Assembly: GCF_008692035.1 (NCBI RefSeq)
Contig: NZ_VTFG01000003.1
Location: 62,001-126,000 of the forward strand
From: Pseudomonas marginalis
GTDB taxonomy: Bacteria; Pseudomonadota; Gammaproteobacteria; Pseudomonadales; Pseudomonadaceae
Reading direction: 5' to 3'
DNA length: 64,000 bases
In this document: piece by piece, positions 33,710 through 41,088 of the stretch
Numbering within the stretch: the first letter of the stretch is position 1
Layout: every line of letters starts with the position of its first letter
Made by a program: the position numbers and the translations under genes
Notes under the pieces: generated by a model
Told to the model about the DNA's origin: nothing
What the model saw: the letters and a program-made list of their open reading frames with translations, nothing else
Database searches by the model: none

Positions 33710-34152
33710 GGCTGGAACCCCGCGTAGGGCTGGTCGGGGTTGATGCACACGCCGAGATACGCCCCCAGGCGCCGGGAAAAATGCGTGCGGACCTCCAGCC
33801 CGACGTGGCAGCCGATGCAGTTCAACAGCGGCTCCGGCCCGGCCGCCTGGGTCAGGCCGCAGTGTGCGCAATACACCTGGCGCAGGCCGGGTGTGGTGCA
33901 GGTCATGTCGATCTCGTCGTCTTCCAGGCCAGCGGCGCGGGCCTCGCCGTGCACACGCCAGATAAAGGCTTCGTCGCCCAGCAGGTAGAGCCGGCAGCCC
34001 ACGGTGGCGCTGGCCAGCGCCTGTTGCAGGCGTCGCGCAAACTCGGGGTGTTCGCCGTTCAACAGCACGGGCATGTGCAGTTCGCTGATGAACCCTGCGC
34101 TGGCGGCGGCTGATTGCATCACCACGATAGGGCGGCTGCGGGTGTGGGTCAT
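33706..34152 (-). CDS. Small Cys-rich subunit of dimethylamine monooxygenase
   Basis: A 148-residue protein matching the small subunit found with DUF3445 demethylases. The N-terminal half resembles part of an oxidoreductase fold (RLYLLGDEAFIWRVHGEA). The C-terminal half has two CxxC pairs (YCAHCG about residue 95 and NCIGCH about 113), a zinc- or iron-binding ribbon, then GLEVRTHFSRRLGAYLGV. It is the first gene of the nine-gene operon (dmm subunits, dmmD, purU, tmm, tdm, permease, folD). TTCC-N5-GGAA elements lie 26-58 bp upstream. Confidence 0.78.
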   Translation of the reverse strand: MTHTRSRPIVVMQSAAASAGFISELHMPVLLNGEHPEFARRLQQALASATVGCRLYLLGDEAFIWRVHGEARAAGLEDDEIDMTCTTPGLRQVYCAHCGLTQAAGPEPLLNCIGCHVGLEVRTHFSRRLGAYLGVCINPDQPYAGFQP

Positions 34153-34177
34153 GGGGGCTCTCCACGCTGGGTTTTGT

Positions 34178-34210
34178 TTCCTGTTGGGAGAGATACTTTC
34201 CTATGGGGAA
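34178..34210. promoter_or_regulatory. TTCC-N5-GGAA operator doublet between dmm and kinase genes
   Basis: TTCCTGTTGGGAG (34178-34190) and TTCCTATGGGGAA (34198-34210) start exactly 20 bp apart in the 84-bp gap between the dmm operon (minus) and the histidine kinase gene (plus). This is the same element as before gmaS and purU. Confidence 0.6.
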
Positions 34211-34236
34211 AATCTTCTCAATCTGGAAAAAGGGCT

Positions 34237-35448
34237 ATGCCTTTGGAGATAAGCCTTGCGCGCCGGCCATTCGGGGCATGGAAGTTGCTGGGCCTTTCGA
34301 CCACGCAGCGCAACCGGACGGGGAGTTATCGAAGAGTGCTGACACGACCAAAAGGCTGGCCGCTCTGGTTGGGGCCTGTGCGCCCCGAACAGGCGCGCAG
34401 CGTGCGCAGGTTATTGGCCGGGTTGCCCCTGCACGCTGACGGTGCCTTGTCGGGTTTCCTGGACCGTTTCGACGCACTGCTGCCGCCTGCCAGGCTCAAC
34501 CTGATCCTCGGCGGCGAAGACCTGGGCCCGACGCGACGAGGGTGGGTCGACGGCTGCCAGGCGGTCGCGCATTGCCCCTGGCGCGACGCCAGCGTGACGG
34601 ACGCCCCCCAAGCCTGCGGACCCTGCCGGCAACGGGGCGTGCACCGTCTGGTATGCGCCTTGCCCGAGGGTGAAAAGGGCGCATTGCTGCTCGACACTCC
34701 CCGGCGCGCCGGTGGCAGTTGGCGCCAGCTACTGGAAGAGGCGGCGCAGGCGGTAGGTGTGAGCGTGCGCCTGCGCAGTCAAACCCGTGAACAGCAGCGC
34801 AAACAGGCGACCTCCCGCCACGGTGCCCTGGCCCGTGAACTGCACGATTCGGTGGCGCAGCAGTTGGGTTACCTGTCGTTCCAGGCCCATGGCTTGCAGT
34901 CGCAACTGGGCGAGCCGGCACTGCAGGACCTGTGCACCGGCCTGAGCCAACTGCAACGCCAGGTGCGCGAGCTGATCACCAGTGCGCGCCTGACCATGGA
35001 CGGGCGCTCGCTGCGCCAGGCCCTGGCCGATTCGGTCGCGGAGTTCTCGCGGCGCTGCATCATCGTCTTCGAACTCGACAACCGCCTGGCCGACGACGCC
35101 CTGAGCCCGGAAACCGAATTGCAGATCCTGCAGATCATTCGCGAGGCCCTGGCCAATGCGGTGCGGCATTCCCACGCGCGCCACGTGCGCATCGAACTGC
35201 GCCAGACCCAGGACGGCGACGCCTCGGTGTCGGTGGAAGACGATGGCATCGGCTTGATCCCGGCCTGCGACGAGCACAACCATTTCGGCCTGGCGATTAT
35301 CCGCGAGCGCGCCGCCAGCATCGGCGCGCGGCTGAGCATAGAAGCGATCCGCCCGCACGGGGTGCGCGTGCACCTTGGCCTGCGCCGCCACCACGATCTG
35401 CCACAGGGGAGTCTCGATGGGCTGCACGACCTTATTACTGATCGATGA
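34237..35448 (+). CDS. Sensor histidine kinase with Cys-rich input region
   Basis: A 403-residue NarX/NreB-like cytoplasmic kinase with no membrane segment. A HisKA_3 dimerisation domain (phosphoacceptor His203 in ELHDSVAQQLG) is followed by a HATPase_c domain (about 290-390; NAVRHSHARH, DDGIGL). The N-terminal input region has Cys107, 113, 127, 130 and 140, spaced C-x5-C-x13-C-x2-C-x9-C. This recalls the cysteine-bound Fe-S centre of the oxygen sensor NreB, though spacing differs. ATG 34237 is used; a GTG at 34336 with GGGGAG upstream is possible. The response regulator gene overlaps its end. Confidence 0.85.
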   Translation: MPLEISLARRPFGAWKLLGLSTTQRNRTGSYRRVLTRPKGWPLWLGPVRPEQARSVRRLLAGLPLHADGALSGFLDRFDALLPPARLNLILGGEDLGPTRRGWVDGCQAVAHCPWRDASVTDAPQACGPCRQRGVHRLVCALPEGEKGALLLDTPRRAGGSWRQLLEEAAQAVGVSVRLRSQTREQQRKQATSRHGALARELHDSVAQQLGYLSFQAHGLQSQLGEPALQDLCTGLSQLQRQVRELITSARLTMDGRSLRQALADSVAEFSRRCIIVFELDNRLADDALSPETELQILQIIREALANAVRHSHARHVRIELRQTQDGDASVSVEDDGIGLIPACDEHNHFGLAIIRERAASIGARLSIEAIRPHGVRVHLGLRRHHDLPQGSLDGLHDLITDR

Positions 35449-36076
35449 TCACCCGTTGTTTCGCAAGGGCCTGGCGCAGTTGTTCGATGCCAGCGGCGAC
35501 TTCGAAGTGGTGGGGCAGGCGGCCAGCGGCCGCGAGGGCATCAACCTGGCCGTGAGCCTGACGCCGCAACAGGTGCTGCTGGATTTGCACATGCCTGGCC
35601 TCAGCGGTTTGCAGGTGCTGGATGAACTGCGCCAGTTGCATCTGGATTGCCAGGTGGTGGTGCTCACCGCCTCCATGGACCGCGCCGAGTTGCTCACGGC
35701 CTTGCGCCTGGGCGCCAGCGGTTATGTGCTCAAGGAAACCGAGCCGGATGCGTTGCTGGCGTATATGCGCAACTGCCACAAGGGCGCGATCGTACTGGAC
35801 TCGAGCCTGATTGCCTTGCTCGCCGACCAGGCCGAGCCCACGCAAGCGTGTGAGGCTGCGGGCAGCGAAAACCTTACCGAGCGCGAAGGCCAGACCCTGG
35901 CGCTGATCGCCGCCGGCATGAGCAACAAACAGATCGGCAGGGAACTGGGGATCAGCGACGGCACGGTGAAAATCTACGTGCGCAGCCTGTTGCAGAAGCT
36001 CGGCCTGCATTCGCGCCTGGAGCTGGCGGCCTGGGTGCACAGCGGTGCCTTGATGAAACACGAGGAGCGCCACTAG
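35417..36076 (+). CDS. NarL/LuxR-type response regulator
   Basis: A 219-residue regulator. The receiver domain (about 5-120) has LIDDHPLF, phosphorylation site Asp56 (VLLDLHMPG) and the conserved Lys in GYVLKETE. The C-terminal LuxR/GerE helix-turn-helix (about 150-210) contains LTEREGQTLALIAAGMSNKQ and the recognition segment SDGTVKIYVRSLLQKL. GGGGAG sits five bases before the ATG, and its first 32 bp overlap the kinase gene. It is paired with the upstream kinase and diverges from the dmm operon, so it likely activates methylated-amine oxidation genes. Confidence 0.92.
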   Translation: MGCTTLLLIDDHPLFRKGLAQLFDASGDFEVVGQAASGREGINLAVSLTPQQVLLDLHMPGLSGLQVLDELRQLHLDCQVVVLTASMDRAELLTALRLGASGYVLKETEPDALLAYMRNCHKGAIVLDSSLIALLADQAEPTQACEAAGSENLTEREGQTLALIAAGMSNKQIGRELGISDGTVKIYVRSLLQKLGLHSRLELAAWVHSGALMKHEERH

Positions 36077-36817
36077 ATGAGGGACAGCCCCGAAGCGTTT
36101 GCGCCCCCGCCGATTGCCCTGATGGATTGCTTTCCCGCCGCCTTATTGCAACTGCGCGACAACGGCCAGATCGCCCACTTCAACCTGGCCTGGGCCGAGT
36201 TGATGGGCGCGCCGGGCGCGGAGCGCAACCTGATGGACTACGTGCACCAGGAAGACCGCCCGCTATGGCGCCAGGCCCTGAATGAACTGCGTCGCCGCCC
36301 CGACACCTCATTCAACCAGCGCCTGCGCTTTGTGCACCCCAGTGGCGAACTGCGCTGGTTCGAGATCAGCCTCAAGCGCGGCCCCCAAGGCTTCTACCTG
36401 GTGGCCGGGGACGTTACTGCCCACAAGCGCCGCGAAATCGCCTGGCAGGCCAGCCAGCGCAGCAGCATGAGCTTGCTCGACAGCATGCCGGGCCTGATCT
36501 ATCGCGGCCGCAACAACCGCGACTGGACCATGGAATTCGTCAGCGCCGGCTGCCTGGAGTTGACCGGTTACCCCGCTGAGCGACTGGTGGACAACCATGA
36601 GTTCACCTACAACAGCCTGATCCTGGCGCAGGACGCCGATTATGTGTGGCGCGAGGTGCAATATGCGTTGTCACGGCAGGAGCCGTTCGAGCTCAATTAC
36701 CGGATTCGCTGCGCCGACCGCTCGATCAAGCACGTGTGGGAGAAGGGCGTGGGGATTTATGCGGATACCCGTGAGGTGTTGGGGATCGAGGGGGCGATTT
36801 TCGAGCGCAAGAGTTGA
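36077..36817 (+). CDS. Double-PAS protein without output domain
   Basis: A 246-residue soluble protein made of two PAS domains (about 14-118, ending in the PAC-like GFYLVAGDVTAHKRRE, and about 130-245, with SAGCLELTGYPAERLVDN and KHVWEKGVGIYADTREVLGIEGAIFE). No kinase, GGDEF, EAL or DNA-binding domain follows; the gene ends within the PAC segment. Its ATG directly follows the response-regulator stop, so it belongs to the kinase-regulator operon. It may be an accessory sensor for that kinase. The partner and ligand are unknown. Confidence 0.8.
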   Translation: MRDSPEAFAPPPIALMDCFPAALLQLRDNGQIAHFNLAWAELMGAPGAERNLMDYVHQEDRPLWRQALNELRRRPDTSFNQRLRFVHPSGELRWFEISLKRGPQGFYLVAGDVTAHKRREIAWQASQRSSMSLLDSMPGLIYRGRNNRDWTMEFVSAGCLELTGYPAERLVDNHEFTYNSLILAQDADYVWREVQYALSRQEPFELNYRIRCADRSIKHVWEKGVGIYADTREVLGIEGAIFERKS

Positions 36818-36836
36818 CGGATAAACGCGCTTCAAA

Positions 36837-36926
36837 TGTGGGAGGGGGGCTTGCCCCCGATGAGGGCGTGTCAGTGAATGCATCTTTAACTGACACAACG
36901 CTATCGGGGGCAAGCCCCCTCCCACA
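36837..36926. repeat. REPIN at the island/ABC boundary
   Basis: TGTGGGAGGGGGGCTTGCCC at the left and its inverted copy at the right flank a short centre with GTGTCAGTGAATGCATC. It lies in the 115-bp gap between the double-PAS gene and the end of the ABC ATPase gene, where the methylated-amine island meets the GntR-regulon genes. Confidence 0.85.
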
Positions 36927-36932
36927 TGGGAT

Positions 36933-38087
36933 TCAATGCGCGCCTGCGGCCTTGTTCAGATCACTCTCCGCCCACTGCGTATACACGCACGCATCCGCCG
37001 TCGCCCAGCGCACACGCACCGGGTCGCCGGCCTTGAGGGGCATGCCCGCAGCGGACAGCGCCTTGACCGTCATCGATGTGCCGCCGAGGGTTTTCACTGT
37101 GCAGGTCTGGCTCTCGCCGAGGAACAGCACCTCACCCACAATCGCCGACACTTCATTCCAGCCCGCTGCCAACGATTGCTCTGCGGCCTGTTCGACACTC
37201 AGCGCCAGGGCTTTTTCCGGGCGTACCATCAGCAGCACCTCCTGCTCGGTGTGCAACCCGCTGGTCAGGCGGATCGACACGGATTGGCCTTCGAACGCCG
37301 CCACGGCATTGCCCTGGGCCTTGAGCTTGAGGAAGTTGGAGTTGCCGAGGAACGACGCTACGAACGCGTTCGGCGGGTTCTGGTACAGGTCGAAGCCGCT
37401 GCCCAGGCCGACTATCTTGCCGTGGCTGAAAATCGCGATGCGCTGGGACAGGCGCATGGCTTCTTCCTGGTCGTGGGTCACGTAGACGATGGTGATGCCC
37501 AGGCGCCGGTGCAGTTGACGTAGTTCGTCCTGCAGGTCTTCGCGCAACTTCTTGTCGAGGGCGCCGAGGGGTTCGTCCATCAGCAGGATGCGTGGTTCGT
37601 ACACCAGCGCGCGGGCGATGGCGACCCGTTGCTGTTGGCCGCCGGACAATTGCGAAGGGCGGCGATGGGCGAACTGTTCCAACTGCACCAGCTTGAGCAT
37701 GGCGTCGACGCGCTTGTCGCGTTCGGCGCTGGCCAGTTTGCGAATCGCCAGGGGGAAGGCGATGTTGTCGCGCACCGACAAATGCGGGAACAGTGAGTAA
37801 CGCTGGAACACCATGCCGATGTCGCGCTTGTGCGGCGGTACGTTGACCAGCGATTGGCCGCTGACCAGGATCTCGCCGCTGCTTGGGGTTTCGAAGCCGG
37901 CAAGCATCGACAGCGTGGTGCTTTTGCCCGAGCCGCTGGAGCCGAGGAAGGTGAGGAATTCGCCGTCCCGGATGTCCAGCGAGATGTTGTCCACGGCAGC
38001 GAATTCGCCGTAGTGCTTGTTTAGGTTGCGCAGGCTGACCAGGGGTTGGCCATGGCTCTGCGCGACATCGTTGATCACTGCACTCAT
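36933..38087 (-). CDS. ABC transporter ATP-binding protein, polyamine/PotA type
   Basis: A 384-residue import ATPase. It has Walker A GSSGSGKST (about 50-58), Q-loop MVFQRYSLFPHLS, signature LSGGQQQR, Walker B ILLMDEPLGALD and the H-loop VTHDQ. A C-terminal TOBE domain (about 290-375, LMVRPEKALAL) is typical of PotA/FbpC-like importers. ATG 38087 gives the normal N-terminus. It is the last gene of SBP-permease-permease-ATPase. The operon promoter (41026-41052) carries the same palindrome as the flavin monooxygenase genes. Confidence 0.92.
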   Translation of the reverse strand: MSAVINDVAQSHGQPLVSLRNLNKHYGEFAAVDNISLDIRDGEFLTFLGSSGSGKSTTLSMLAGFETPSSGEILVSGQSLVNVPPHKRDIGMVFQRYSLFPHLSVRDNIAFPLAIRKLASAERDKRVDAMLKLVQLEQFAHRRPSQLSGGQQQRVAIARALVYEPRILLMDEPLGALDKKLREDLQDELRQLHRRLGITIVYVTHDQEEAMRLSQRIAIFSHGKIVGLGSGFDLYQNPPNAFVASFLGNSNFLKLKAQGNAVAAFEGQSVSIRLTSGLHTEQEVLLMVRPEKALALSVEQAAEQSLAAGWNEVSAIVGEVLFLGESQTCTVKTLGGTSMTVKALSAAGMPLKAGDPVRVRWATADACVYTQWAESDLNKAAGAH

Positions 38088-38104
38088 GTTCTTCTCCTCG
38101 GCGC

Positions 38105-38914
38105 TCAAGCGCGGGTTTCGGTACGCCGGCGAACGGCGGCGGCAATCACCATGACCAGCACCGAGAGGCCGATCAGCAGCGTCGACGCGACGGCGATCAC
38201 AGGCGTCAGGTCCTGGCGCAGGGTGGTCCACATTTTTACGGGAAGGGTTTGCAGGGTCGGGCTGGCCATCATCACGCTGAGCACCACTTCGTCCCATGAG
38301 ACCAGGAAGGCGAACAGCGCACCGGCGACCATCCCCGGACGAATCGCCGGAAAGGTCACCTTGAACACTGCCTGCAACCGCGAGGCGCCGCAGATCACCG
38401 CCGCGTCTTCGATCGACTGGTCGAACAGTTTCAGCGAGTTGATGATCGAGATGATGGTGAACGGCAGCGCCACGATCACATGGCTGACCACAAAGGCGAA
38501 CATCGTGCCGGTGTAGCCCAGCTTCAGGAACAGCGCGTACACCGCCACGGCGATGATCACCAGCGGCACGATCATTGGCAGGGTGAACAGGCCGTAGAGC
38601 AATTCACGGCCGGGGAAGCGCCCGCGTACCAGGGCAAAGGCGGTGGGCAGGCCGAGGGCGACGGCGAATACGGTGGTCAGCACGGCCACCTTGAGGCTGG
38701 CCATGGCCGCGTTCATCCAGTCGGCGTTGGAGAAGAACTGGCCGTACCATTTCAGCGTCCAGCCCGGCGGCGGGAACACCAGCCATTGCGACGAGCCGAA
38801 CGACAGCAGCACGATAAACACGATCGGCAGCAGCAGGAACAGGCCGATCAACCCGGTGGTGGTGTAGAGGCCCAAGCGCATCCTGCGGCTCATGGCATTG
38901 GGAGTCAGGAGCAT
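38105..38914 (-). CDS. ABC transporter permease, PotC type
   Basis: A 269-residue inner-membrane permease with six helices and the EAA loop that contacts the ATPase (EDAAVICGASRLQAVFKVTFPAIRPGM). Polyamine-type systems (PotB/PotC, YdcV-like) have this length and loop. It lies between the other permease and the ATPase gene. The substrate should be the same as that of the binding protein at 39835-40866. Confidence 0.92.
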   Translation of the reverse strand: MLLTPNAMSRRMRLGLYTTTGLIGLFLLLPIVFIVLLSFGSSQWLVFPPPGWTLKWYGQFFSNADWMNAAMASLKVAVLTTVFAVALGLPTAFALVRGRFPGRELLYGLFTLPMIVPLVIIAVAVYALFLKLGYTGTMFAFVVSHVIVALPFTIISIINSLKLFDQSIEDAAVICGASRLQAVFKVTFPAIRPGMVAGALFAFLVSWDEVVLSVMMASPTLQTLPVKMWTTLRQDLTPVIAVASTLLIGLSVLVMVIAAAVRRRTETRA

Positions 38915-38920
38915 GACGGC

Positions 38921-39838
38921 TTACCTCGCGTTGCTGGCGCCAACCGGGGATTCCGGCTGAAGCTTCAGGTAGAAGTAGAACAGCACCAGGGTGATGAAGA
39001 TCAGCAACGCGGCGCCGGCACTGGCCAGGCCCCAATTGAGGAACGATTGCACCTGCTGGATGATGAACTCGGGCAGCATCATGTTCTGCGCACCGCCGAG
39101 CAGCGCCGGGGTGACGTAGTAACCGAGGGACATCACGAACACCATCAGGCCGCCGGAGAACAACCCCGGCCGGCACAGCGGCAGGAACACGCGCAAGAAG
39201 TTGGTCCACGGGCTCGCGCCGCAGATCGAGCCGGCCTGCAGGATCATCGGGTCGATGGCCTGCATGGTCGCCTGCAATGGCAGCACGATGAACGGGATCA
39301 TGATGTAGCTCATGCCGATCACCACGCCGGTGAGGTTATGCACCATCTCCAGGGGCACATCGATGATGCCCATGGCCATCAGCGCCTTGTTGATCACCCC
39401 GGAGGCCTGCAGCAAGACCAGCCACGAGTAAGTGCGGGCGAGCAGGCTGGTCCACATCGACAGCAGCACAATATTCAGGATCCAGCGCCCCCAGCCGCGC
39501 GGCACCAGGGTGATCGCCCAGGCCAGCGGAAAGCCCAGCAGCAGGCTGAACAGGGTCACCAGGCCCGCCACCGAAAAGGTGTTGAGCAGCACCCGTGCAT
39601 AGGCCGAGTTGGCGAACAGCTGTTCGTAGTTGCCCAGGCCCGGCGTGGGTTCCAGTACGCCGCGCAGCAACAGGCCGATCAGCGGCGCCAGGAAGAACAG
39701 GCCGAGGAACAGCAGGGCCGGGATCAGGTTGCTCGACCCCCGCCAACGCTGCGCCAGGGAGGGCGCCCCGGCCTTGGGCGAAACCGCGCCGGCAGCGCCG
39801 AGGGCGCTCCCGGTCGGTGTGGTTGCCGTCATTTTCAT
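38921..39838 (-). CDS. ABC transporter permease, PotB type
   Basis: A 305-residue permease with a cytoplasmic N-terminal tail (about 50 residues), six helices, and the EAA loop MILQAGSICGASPWTNFLRVFLPLCRPGL. ATG 39838 overlaps the binding-protein stop (ATGA), which I prefer over ATG 39850. It forms the membrane channel with the PotC-type subunit. Confidence 0.9.
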   Translation of the reverse strand: MKMTATTPTGSALGAAGAVSPKAGAPSLAQRWRGSSNLIPALLFLGLFFLAPLIGLLLRGVLEPTPGLGNYEQLFANSAYARVLLNTFSVAGLVTLFSLLLGFPLAWAITLVPRGWGRWILNIVLLSMWTSLLARTYSWLVLLQASGVINKALMAMGIIDVPLEMVHNLTGVVIGMSYIMIPFIVLPLQATMQAIDPMILQAGSICGASPWTNFLRVFLPLCRPGLFSGGLMVFVMSLGYYVTPALLGGAQNMMLPEFIIQQVQSFLNWGLASAGAALLIFITLVLFYFYLKLQPESPVGASNAR

Positions 39839-40866
39839 TTGACTAGCCATTCATTCCACCGTGTCGCAATGGCCGGACCGTTCTTGGCCCAGTAGGCGAA
39901 ATCGAGGGTGATCTGGTCCTTGACGTAGGCGGTCGGCAGGTTCGGCGCGAGCACCGAATCCAGGCGCTGCACGCTGTCGATGTTCACCGGTGCATAGGCG
40001 GTCAGGTTGGAGAAATCCGCCTGACCCTTGGCGCTGCTGGCGTTGGCCAGGAACTTCATCGCAGCCGCTTTGTTTTTCGAACCTTTAGGCACGACGAGGA
40101 TGTCAGCCATGACCAGGTTCTGCTTCCAGCTCACGCCCACGGGCGCGCCGTCTTCCTGCAGGGCGTGGATGCGACCGTTCCAGAACTGGCCCATGCTGAC
40201 TTCGCCGGACGCCAGCAACTGTTGTGACTGCGCACCGCCGCCCCACCAGACGATGTCTTTCTTGATGGTGTCGAGTTTCTTGAAGGCGCGGTCCAGGTCC
40301 AGGGGGTAGAGCTTGTCGGCCGGGACGCCGTCGGCCAGCAGCGCCAGTTCGAGCACGCCGGGGCTTGGCCATTTGTAGAGGGCGCGTTTGCCGGGGTAGG
40401 TCTTGGTGTCGAACAGCGCGGTCCAGTCCTGGGGCTTGCCGGCGCCGAGCTTGCCTTCGTTGTATCCGAGCACGAAAGAGAAGAAGAACGAGCCCACGCC
40501 ATGGTCGGAGACGAAGCGCGTGTCGATCTTGTCGCGCTGGATCACCGAGAAGTCGAGGGGTTCGAGCAGGCCTTCGGCGGCGGCGCGCAAGGCGAAGTCG
40601 GCCTCGACATCCACCACGTCCCACTGCACGTTGCCGCTTTCGACCATGGCCTTGAGTTTGCCGTAGTCGGTGGGGCCATCCTGGACCACGGTAATGCCGC
40701 TGGCCTTGCTGAACGGGTCGGCCCAGGCCTGCTTCTGCGCATCCTGGGTGCTACCGCCCCAGCTCACGAAGTTGACGCTTTCGGCCGCCATGGCCGCGTG
40801 AGTGGCCGTGGCCAATAAACCCGCGAACAGCACCGCGGTTGCACGTTTGTTCAACACCATTTTCAC
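39835..40866 (-). CDS. Periplasmic substrate-binding protein, PotD-like
   Basis: A 343-residue secreted solute-binding protein. The signal peptide is about 1-27 (cleavage near AAMAAES). Mature protein features are VNFVSWGGSTQDAQ, VEADFALRAAAEGLLEPLD, LGYNEGKL-PQDWTALFDTKTYPGKRALYKWP and MGQFWNGRIHAL, as in spermidine/putrescine-type and related (YdcS, AguD-like) binding proteins. I do not claim a polyamine ligand; this family also binds aromatic and amino compounds. It is first in its operon behind a GntR-type palindrome. Confidence 0.88.
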   Translation of the reverse strand: MKMVLNKRATAVLFAGLLATATHAAMAAESVNFVSWGGSTQDAQKQAWADPFSKASGITVVQDGPTDYGKLKAMVESGNVQWDVVDVEADFALRAAAEGLLEPLDFSVIQRDKIDTRFVSDHGVGSFFFSFVLGYNEGKLGAGKPQDWTALFDTKTYPGKRALYKWPSPGVLELALLADGVPADKLYPLDLDRAFKKLDTIKKDIVWWGGGAQSQQLLASGEVSMGQFWNGRIHALQEDGAPVGVSWKQNLVMADILVVPKGSKNKAAAMKFLANASSAKGQADFSNLTAYAPVNIDSVQRLDSVLAPNLPTAYVKDQITLDFAYWAKNGPAIATRWNEWLVK

Positions 40867-41025
40867 GCCCTCATTTGTTTTGTTATTGAGCGGGCTTGGT
40901 AATGCCCGCCTATCGGGAGCAGTAGGTCCATCGGGGGCCTCTAATCGAGACCCCGAAAGGCGACCGTGCCAAGGGCTGTTATTGGTGCTCTCCCTGGCGG
41001 GCGCACTTGGCGGAAGCGTTCGGTC

Positions 41026-41052
41026 TATGGAATATCATATTATGGTATTCCA
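41026..41052. promoter_or_regulatory. GntR-type operator, ABC importer promoter
   Basis: A 27-bp AT-rich element, TATGGAATATCAT then ATTATGGTATTCCA, 160-186 bp upstream of the binding-protein start. Its right part is the reverse complement of the permease-promoter copy at 7441-7455. The inverted arms TGGAATA.../...TATTCCA give it palindromic symmetry. Confidence 0.65.
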
Positions 41053-41088
41053 AACTTTGTGCAAGCATTTTGCCTTACCGGTTATCCG

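Noticed and set aside
36933..40866. Naming the ABC importer as a spermidine/putrescine system
   Set aside because: The family match is at the PotABCD superfamily level only, and the shared operator points to the flavin-dependent pathway; no ligand-specific residues could be judged.
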